Assembly (NCBI GenBank): GCA_020746995.1
Contig: JAGPXD010000001.1
Span: forward strand, 4,774,001 to 4,838,000
Length of the DNA stretch: 64,000 nt
DNA from: Plectosphaerella cucumerina
Taxonomy: Eukaryota; Ascomycota; Sordariomycetes; Glomerellales; Plectosphaerellaceae
Reading direction: 5' to 3'
The position numbers were made by a program, and so were the translations under genes. This document shows positions 57,440-64,000 of this stretch, piece after piece; the stretch's first letter is position 1; each line of letters starts with the position of its first letter. Under the pieces are notes generated by a model. The model did not search any database. It was not told the origin of the DNA and saw only the letters and a program-made list of their open reading frames with translations.

Positions 57440-58943
57440 TGTGAGGGGTGAGTGGTGGAAGTTGGCAGTCCGCAGGGCTGGTCGTGCGGAGGATGGGATG
57501 GGGGAGACTTCAACGGAGTGGCTTGCGCGATCTTACGCTGCGCAACAGCTCCAGGTCATTGCCTCGGTGTGTCCAAGACAACGGAGTCTCGATTGGTGCC
57601 GTCAACTAACTCGAAGGGCGAGTGACGGGCGGTGGGCTGGGATGGTGAACAAAGACGGAGCCTACATGTCAAAGGAAAAGAGAGAGGCAACGGCGAGGGG
57701 GGGACGGCGAGGTCGACAACTTTGTGCGTAAAAAGGCCCGGCGACGCCGCCATTTCTCTTCCCCCCTCCTCACTCCGTCTTTCCGTGTCCCCAATCTCCG
57801 TTTCTCAAGCACCGCATGCACACTCGCACATGGGGGGGCTTGGGACCAGACCAGCCCAGGCCAGACCAAATGGGCGCGCGGGGGGTCCAGCTGCAGGAAG
57901 AAGAGAACCTCGCATATGCATTCGGCGGAACTGCGAATTTGCTCCAGGTCATCCGAGCAAACTGCCCTTTTTCGCCTCCCGCCGAACCACAAAGGGCAGG
58001 CTGGGGATCGGCCGCGCAGGACGCGCTTCGGGATCGTGGCTTACTCTTGGCTGCCTGTCAGCAACCAACAGACCGCGGCGGGGGGAGGGAGGGCAGGAGG
58101 GCTGGGCAGGCGATATGCCAGTGACCAGGGTGGTGAGGCGGGCCGCATGTTGCGCCCACGAACCGCTGTGGCCGGCCGTCCTGAGGTGCATAACGCCATC
58201 CACACACCCGCTTGGGCGGGAATCGAATCGGATGGGAGGGTGGCATTCGGGCTCCGGATGTCCTCTGGTGGGGTGGGAGACTAAGTCGCCAGCTGGGTTT
58301 GAGGATGGAATAGGGAGACGTCGTGTCACTGGAGGACGAGGGGAGAAGTTACTTGATGAAGGTTGAAGCTTGGAGGAAGTCCGAGGCCGGGTCCCGTCGT
58401 GGTGGTGCTTGTAGTCAACAGCTGGTCTCACCTGGACTGCACCAGCAGCCGTGGGTCCACAGGTAGGTACCCATCTTTGAGTAGAAAACAATGTATCAAA
58501 GTGTCTGCCGCTTTACTCGGAATAAATGACAACTTCCCCAAAAAACAAAACAAAAGGAAGAATCCGGAGGGGGTTTCGAATGGTACGCCTGGCCGCTGCA
58601 CTTCCTAACCACCTGCGTCAGATCTGGCCGTACTGGGGAGCGACGGAGTATACCAACTACACCACGAGCCCCCGGTACCAACCTGCCCGAAAGCGGGGCT
58701 TCAGATAGATACCGGCTGGTCCCAGCTGGCAATGTAACACAGACGCAGCTGGAGCACCTCCCGTCAGCTTGACCCCGCCGTCTTGAATGACCCCGCCATC
58801 CCCTGTCCAAACACTGAACCCGACAACCTCCAAAATATTGCCCCTCCAAACCTCCAACAATCATCACCAGAATTTCCACCACCACCATTGTCGTCGCCTT
58901 TTCCACCAACACCGATTCTCAACCACCCGAAAAATCTCCCACC
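57440..58943. other. Divergent intergenic region between the Cys-rich protein and BUD32
   Basis: 1.5 kb. The last 200 bp before the BUD32 ATG is C/A-rich (leader). No gene recognised. Confidence 0.55.
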
Positions 58944-59818
58944 ATGACGACCGCCGACCCTCTCCCCCCAGGCCAACCCTTCCCCCTCCCCCCCATCCTC
59001 CACCACGCCTCTTCCCCCCCCTCCCTCGTCACCCAAGGCGCCGAAGCCCGCCTCTACCAAACAACCCACCTCCTCCCCTCCCGCCCCGCCGCCCTCAAAT
59101 ACCGCCCCCCAAGCCCTGGCGCCACCCGACCCTCGACGCCCGCCTCACCCGCGCCCGCATCCTCGCCGAAGCCCGCATCCTCCACAAGTGCCACCGCGAA
59201 GGCGTCCCCGTGCCCCCCGTCCTCGCCCTCGACGAGGCCGCCGGCTGGCTCATGCTCGAATGGGTCCCCGGCGTCCCCGTCCGCGTCGCCGTCAACCGCT
59301 GGCTGCAGCGCCACCATCCCGCCCGCCGTCTGCCGGGTATCGCCGAGGATGATGCCGCCGCCGCCGCCACGCAAGACGACCTCGATGCCTCGATGCGCAC
59401 GAGCGTACAAGCCGACAAAGATCTCGCCGACATCATGCGCCGCGTCGGCGCCGCCATCGGCAGCCTCCACAACGTCGGCATCGTCCACGGCGACCTGACC
59501 ACAAGCAACATGATGCTTCGCCCTCCCGCCGGCAGCCCCGAACCGACCACCGAGTCCGGCGACACAGTCTCCCTCGAGGGCGACGTTGTTCTGATAGACT
59601 TTGGACTCGCCTCCGTCAGCAACTCTGACGAAGACCGCGCCGTTGACCTGTATGTCCTGGAACGGGCTTTTGGTAGCACACACCCCCGCGCCGAGGTGCT
59701 TTTCGACGAGCTCTTGGCCGGCTACAAGCAGGGCCTTCCCGCCAAGCAGGCCACCGTCGTGCTGCGGAAGTTGGAGGACGTCAGGATGCGGGGGCGCAAG
59801 AGGAGCATGGTTGGCTGA
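58944..59818 (+). CDS. BUD32: EKC/KEOPS kinase-like ATPase Bud32, with apparent 1-nt frameshift
   Basis: Bud32 (PRPK) is the atypical small kinase/ATPase of the KEOPS complex that makes t6A on tRNA. The N-terminal lobe is read from the ATG at 58944 (VTQGAEARLYQT, then AALKY with K52). After K-Y-R-P-P the frame must change by one base at a run of six C (59105-59110) to continue KPWRHPTLDARLTRARILAEARIL, then VHGDLTTSNMML (catalytic loop), VVLIDFGLA (metal site) and the basic C-terminal tail RMRGRKRSMVG. One more C in the run would give about 291 aa, close to family length. No intron fits the gap. A sequencing or assembly error in the C run is the simplest explanation; otherwise the gene is broken. 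Confidence 0.85.
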
Positions 59819-60194
59819 GCAGCCACTGTATGTGACAATGAAAGATGAACAAAAATGATACCCCCTAAAACCAAACATGTCAAGAAAGCACTTCCAGCGT
59901 CATGGCCTTGAAAGTCCTTGGTAAATCATTCTTGATTTCGACTCGATGCTGCTGTCGCTAGCATCCTCAGAAGCCTATGTGGGAATCTAAACTAGAAGCA
60001 AAACCCCTCAACGCCATCCAAAAGAACCCAGAACGCCGTTTTTTGCCTGGCTCGGCAGTTCGTTGCAAGCCTTCATCGGCGGCTGTCATGACACCCGCCC
60101 CCTGACATCAAGGTTGACCCGGTTGCTTCCTGCGCATGCCGCGGGACCTCAGAAGGGTCAACCTCCTCTTTCCATCGTCATCATCAAGCAAGGA
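59819..60194. other. Convergent 3' spacer between BUD32 and the acyltransferase
   Basis: 376 bp, locally A-rich just after the BUD32 stop. No gene seen. Confidence 0.55.
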
Positions 60195-61811
60195 TCATGA
60201 CTGCTTGATGCACTTGGTCTCCAACCACCTCGCAAATGTGACCGTCGGCGTGTCGAACAACCGCCAGAAGACATCCGCCGCCCAAACAACAGTCGGGATC
60301 ACCCCCAGGGAGCCCAGAATGAAGCCAAGGTTGTACCAGTAGCCCTGGACGCCGGTGAGCGCGTAGGCACGCTGCTCAATCATGTACCCCACGGTGTGTG
60401 TCACCGGTCCGTGCATCAGGTAGATGGCGTAGCTAATCTTCCCCAGATACTGGATGGAGGGGAGGTTGAAGAACTTTTGCCAGTTGGGCGAGTGGCTGAC
60501 GCAGACGACGAACATGATGGCGCCGACCGATTGCCAGTACCGATACTGCTCTTCGGTCCACCACTTCGGGATGAACGACGTCAGGTACTTCCAGCCGGGC
60601 GTCTCGGCGGCCCGCACATCGGGCTGGGACATGAGGTACAGAGACAGGATGCTGACGAGGGCCCAAGCAACGCCGGGAAGCTTGCTCCGTCGTGTTGTCT
60701 TCTCGGCGACGGGCAGCGCGAGGTGAGGAATGTGCGCTCCCCTGATGAGATCGAGCTCGGCGATGATCATGCCAAAGTAGAAGAGCAGCAGCTCCCATCG
60801 AGAGTTTCGGTAGGTGAAGGCCATGATGATGAACATGACGAAGAAACGGACGCCAGTGCGCAGGCGAGCAACACCCAGAAGCGTGACGAAGAGGTACATG
60901 GAGCAGCGGAATTCGACGGGAATGGTCCACAGGTGGACGTCGTAGACTACAAAGACTGGGTCAGCTGCAAGACCGGAGGATAATTATGCAATAAAAGGCT
61001 TACCTGTGCTGCCGCCGTACCTCTGCCACCCGAAGACATGGACAAAGTTGAACATGCTCCAGGCCCAGTGGTAGAACTGCTTGGAGAATGTCTCGAGCCG
61101 GTCCGGGTGGGACTCGACGACATTCCTCATGTAGTTCCTGTCATTGGCGAAGCTCCGAGTCCACTCGTACACCCCCAGTCTCAGCAGGACGAGGATCATG
61201 AAGGTCGAGATCATTGTCGGCAGGTAAAGCCGGATGATGCGGCGGAAGGTCATGGAAGACATGGTGGTGGCGAAGCCGTCGAGCTGGCTGCTCCGGATGA
61301 GCTTCAGAGGCTTGTATGACAGGGCATATCCAGAAATGACGAAGAACAGGCAGACTGCCGGGGGCCCCTGATAGAACAGCCGGATGATAGGAAGCTTCAG
61401 GATGTGGTTGTTGGTAGGAGCGGAACCGTAGCCCTCGGCGATGATGAAGGCTTGGTAGAAGTAGTGACAAAAGAAAACGACGAAAGCGGCGAGTCCTCGC
61501 ATGCCGTCGAGGTACGAGGTCGGGATGAGCTTCTCAGTGCGGCCCTGCTGCCGAGTGAGGCGGCTGTGGAGGAAGCTCGGGAGGAAGAAGATGCCAACGC
61601 GGGCCAAGACGGTTCGCCATGACGAAAGGGGTACCGATCTCAAGCAGATGATGTTGTCTCTGGCGGCGTTGGCCCATTTCGGGACCTTGAAGCGGTGCTC
61701 GAGGTCGACACGGCCGCTCTCGCTCTCAATGTCGGACAGCGTCTTCTCGTCGAGGAGGCTGAGGCTCTCCTCGTGAGACATTGAGTGGTTCGTCACCGCG
61801 TATCCGTTCAT
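60195..61811 (-). CDS. Acyltransferase-3 family membrane protein
   Basis: Two exons, 61811-61004 and 60946-60195 (519 aa). About ten hydrophobic segments fit the acyltransferase_3 family (bacterial OafA, nematode NRF-6, many fungal members), which transfer acyl groups to sugars or other acceptors at membranes. The hallmark is in the first helix: SYLDGMRGLAAFVVFFCHYF with H116. Later blocks are CLFFVISGYALSYK, HLWTIPVEFRCSMYLF and YLGKISYAIYLMHGPV. The cytosolic N-terminus (about 90 residues) has an acidic Ser/Leu stretch (SHEESLSLLDEKTL) reminiscent of a sorting signal. The intron joins G|TC (acceptor TTTGTAG), giving GGSTVYDVHLW. A possible 5' UTR acceptor (GCATTGCAG) sits just before the ATG. 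Substrate unknown. Confidence 0.88.
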
Positions 61812-64000
61812 TGTCCTGCAATGCTGAGGATCCGGGTATGATTAAAGGGGGGTGGGGGGTGAGGGCGAGGACGCCTTCAATGATCGGCGGCGCTATGGGC
61901 GGAAAACAACAGGTGTCGTGGACAGGTGAGAAGGAAGATCAGGAAGAGAATATGGGAGGGAGGAAGGGTTTAGGTATGGGACGAGCGGCTCGTAGGGTGG
62001 CACGAGACTGGGGAGAGGAGGATCAGGAGGCCGTCTCGTGAGTATCCAAAGACCCCTCTGGGCTGAAAAGTTTGGACGACGAGAGAAAAGGCTGCCTCAG
62101 ACAGGACACCCAGGCAGGGCCGTGATGGTTCGTTGCGCGGCTGAGGGCGTCTCATTCGACCACGTCGTCGGACGGGCGTGGTGGTATTGGTCGGACGCAA
62201 GGAGGGCGGCAGCGAGTAGTCCGTGGAAGTGCTGGGCAGGCGGTCGGTCCGCTGGTGGTGAAGCGAGGCGGAGCGAGGCGAGCGGGTAGGTCGGCGGACA
62301 GGCAGAGAAACAAAAGAGAATAAGGGACGAGTTCGGAACCGACTAGGCGTGCAGATGGAGGTCGACTCGGACCGTGTTTCCTCAAGAAGGCGTCGATGGG
62401 TTGAGGGTCGACCAAGAAAGGACTGAAGAAGGCTGAAGCAGTGACCAAGAGGAGGATGAGCGAGGGACGTGCTCCCGGCAAGATGGTTTCAGAGGGTGCG
62501 GGAGCGGTTTTGGAACGTGCCGGAGATGGGCGAAGATGGGATCAACCGGACGGGTGAACGAATCGAACGGGGCAGACTGGCAGCGAGCGGGCTTGGAGAC
62601 AGGACCTCGAAGGGGTATGAGAGTACGTATTTAGGGATTGCTTGATGCCGACGGGCAGACGAGGCGAAGGGGTGAGGAAGCCTTTCTAGAAGCAGGAAGG
62701 AGAAACAGGCTTGGCGAAACAGCTGGGTTGAGAGAGATACCCGTGCGTTTTTCTTGCTGGACGTGGACGAGGACGTTCAGGTGTTGATGTCGAGTGGCCA
62801 AGCACAAAGGAACAGGAGTGACGAGAAGGAAACCGACAAGCTGAAGCTGGATGTAAAGAAGAGGGAGAGAGTAAGCCACTGAGGCTCTGCTAGAAGCGGA
62901 TGGAGGACGGGTTTTGGGTGACGTCGAGAGATGGAGATCCCTCCCATAGTAGAGGGAAGGAGAAGGGTGTCGGGGAGAGAGGAAAGCGCATCTGGTATCT
63001 GCCGCAACTTACAGCCTGGCCAGTGCCAAGGTCGCTGCCCAGTTCCATTCTGCCCGTCAGGGTACCAGGACCGACAAGTTTGTCGATGTACAGGGCGGTA
63101 ACAATGCACGGCGAATTTGGATCGACAGGCTGGTTCGTTCGTGCTCGACGCGCTCCCGGGCTACACTTACACCCAAAACACAATCCGCGAGGTCGAGCCG
63201 GCCAATGTCCATGGATATTCGAACCACACTGGGCAACATCGGACGTCAAAGAGGGGACCTTCGACCCCTGAAAATGGGGCTCACCCGGCCCCGGCACTAT
63301 CGCCCTTAGCGTCTCCCATGTGCCGCGAGGGGGGAGAAAGGGCCGGGCGGTACCTGGAGCACAGTGGCAGCGTGGGCACGAACGGGCGTACCGCTCGCTT
63401 CCCCGGGGGTCGAAGGGTGAGTGGGTTCGATATGGAGCCGACGGGCTCAGAAAGGTGCGACATGGCGAGCAATGCACACCTTGCGAAAGGTGTCCACCGC
63501 TGACGTTCAAGTTGAAAGTGGAAGGGATCCCACGGCCTCGACCCGGGCAGATCAGGGCTGACGACGACGACGACGACCGCCCGGAGCGAGTAAGGACCTG
63601 TGGAGAGAGGTCCATTAATGTTTTCCATCTCCCCGCCTGAGGTGGCTGTCAGTGGTATTGAAGGGGAAATAAAAGATGGGAAGGAGAGGTCCAGACCACC
63701 TGCGAGTTCACGCGTGGCGCCAAGCCGATTCTGATACGGGGGCGGAAACCGGATCTTGTCAACTTGGAGCCGGGCCGCTGGACGTCAAGATGTCGACTTT
63801 GCAGGTAGCCGCCATTATGCAACCCGTTGACGTGGTGAGCCTTGCAAGCTTAAGCCACATTTTCGTGGAGCTCGCGATATCCATTATTGCTTGTTCCGTG
63901 CCGCTGCCATTGTCGTCGTCGTCCCCCCCTCGAGTCGTCAGCAGTGGAGGAGAGAGACTTGATCGCCCAGGGCAGACACCGATCGATCGGCACGGGCCAA
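61812..64000. other. Right-end region without a recognised gene
   Basis: 2.2 kb. It probably contains the promoter and leader of the acyltransferase gene. A (GAC)6 run lies at 63560-63577. A GTAAGT donor on the minus strand near 63011 could belong to a 5' leader exon of the acyltransferase gene, but I cannot prove it. ORFs up to 241 codons match nothing I know. Confidence 0.45.
63560..63577 (+). repeat. (GAC)6 trinucleotide repeat
   Basis: Six tandem GAC units near the right end, outside any convincing gene. Confidence 0.8.

Overview
The window is nuclear DNA from a filamentous ascomycete (Pezizomycotina), most likely a sordariomycete. The genes are spaced and each has its own promoter. They are broken by short introns (about 50-65 nt, plus a few of 200-1000 nt) with GT donors, CTAAC/CTGAC-like branch sites and YAG acceptors. 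The DNA is GC-rich with C-ending codons. The set is typical of fungal core genomes: hexokinase, an eisosome Pil1-type protein, a Pom1-type DYRK kinase, the SIN protein Cdc14, a Pex23/Pex30-type peroxin and a WW-PhoD protein. I cannot name the species. I saw no rRNA, tRNA, CRISPR array, transposon or secondary-metabolite cluster.

Layout. 1-7.2 kb: the end of a possible gene at the left edge, a SnoaL-like protein, a DEDDh RNase H-fold (Gfd2/YDR514C-like) protein, arginine methyltransferase RMT2, and hexokinase on the minus strand with a distant first exon. 9-15.9 kb: OST1, a histidine-rich mini-protein, a Pil1/Lsp1 eisosome protein and a minus-strand Hsp20. 18-27 kb: a WW-PhoD protein, then minus-strand phosphomannomutase and a Na+/Ca2+-exchanger family transporter. 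28-33.8 kb: condensin subunit 2 (Brn1/Cnd2/Barren) and a minus-strand Cys/His mini-protein. 33.8-39.9 kb: a 6.2-kb stretch with no convincing gene. 40-44.4 kb: the Pom1-like kinase on the minus strand. 47-52.4 kb: the Pex23-like peroxin, then minus-strand GGPP synthase and a low-complexity ORF. 54.5-57.4 kb: Cdc14 (SIN) and a minus-strand Cys-rich single-pass membrane protein. 58.9-61.8 kb: Bud32 (KEOPS) with an apparent 1-nt frameshift and a minus-strand acyltransferase-3 protein. 61.8-64 kb: no recognised gene.

The genes do not form an operon or an obvious pathway. Loose functional links are hexokinase, phosphomannomutase, OST1 and GGPP synthase (sugar activation, N-glycosylation, isoprenoids), and Pom1, Cdc14, condensin and Pil1 (cell division and cortex). 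The order is regular: seven plus/minus convergent pairs occur in a row, and six of them are separated by only 162-656 bp.

The most useful results are corrected gene models: a hexokinase start exon about 1 kb upstream and a 26-nt micro-exon; a Pil1 start codon split by an intron; an upstream coding exon for the Pom1-like kinase; and a frameshift in a C6 run of BUD32. I did not find a clearly new multi-gene system. The best candidates for undescribed biology are the two small conserved-looking His/Cys proteins, the Cys-rich Kex2-site membrane protein and the long gene-free stretch.
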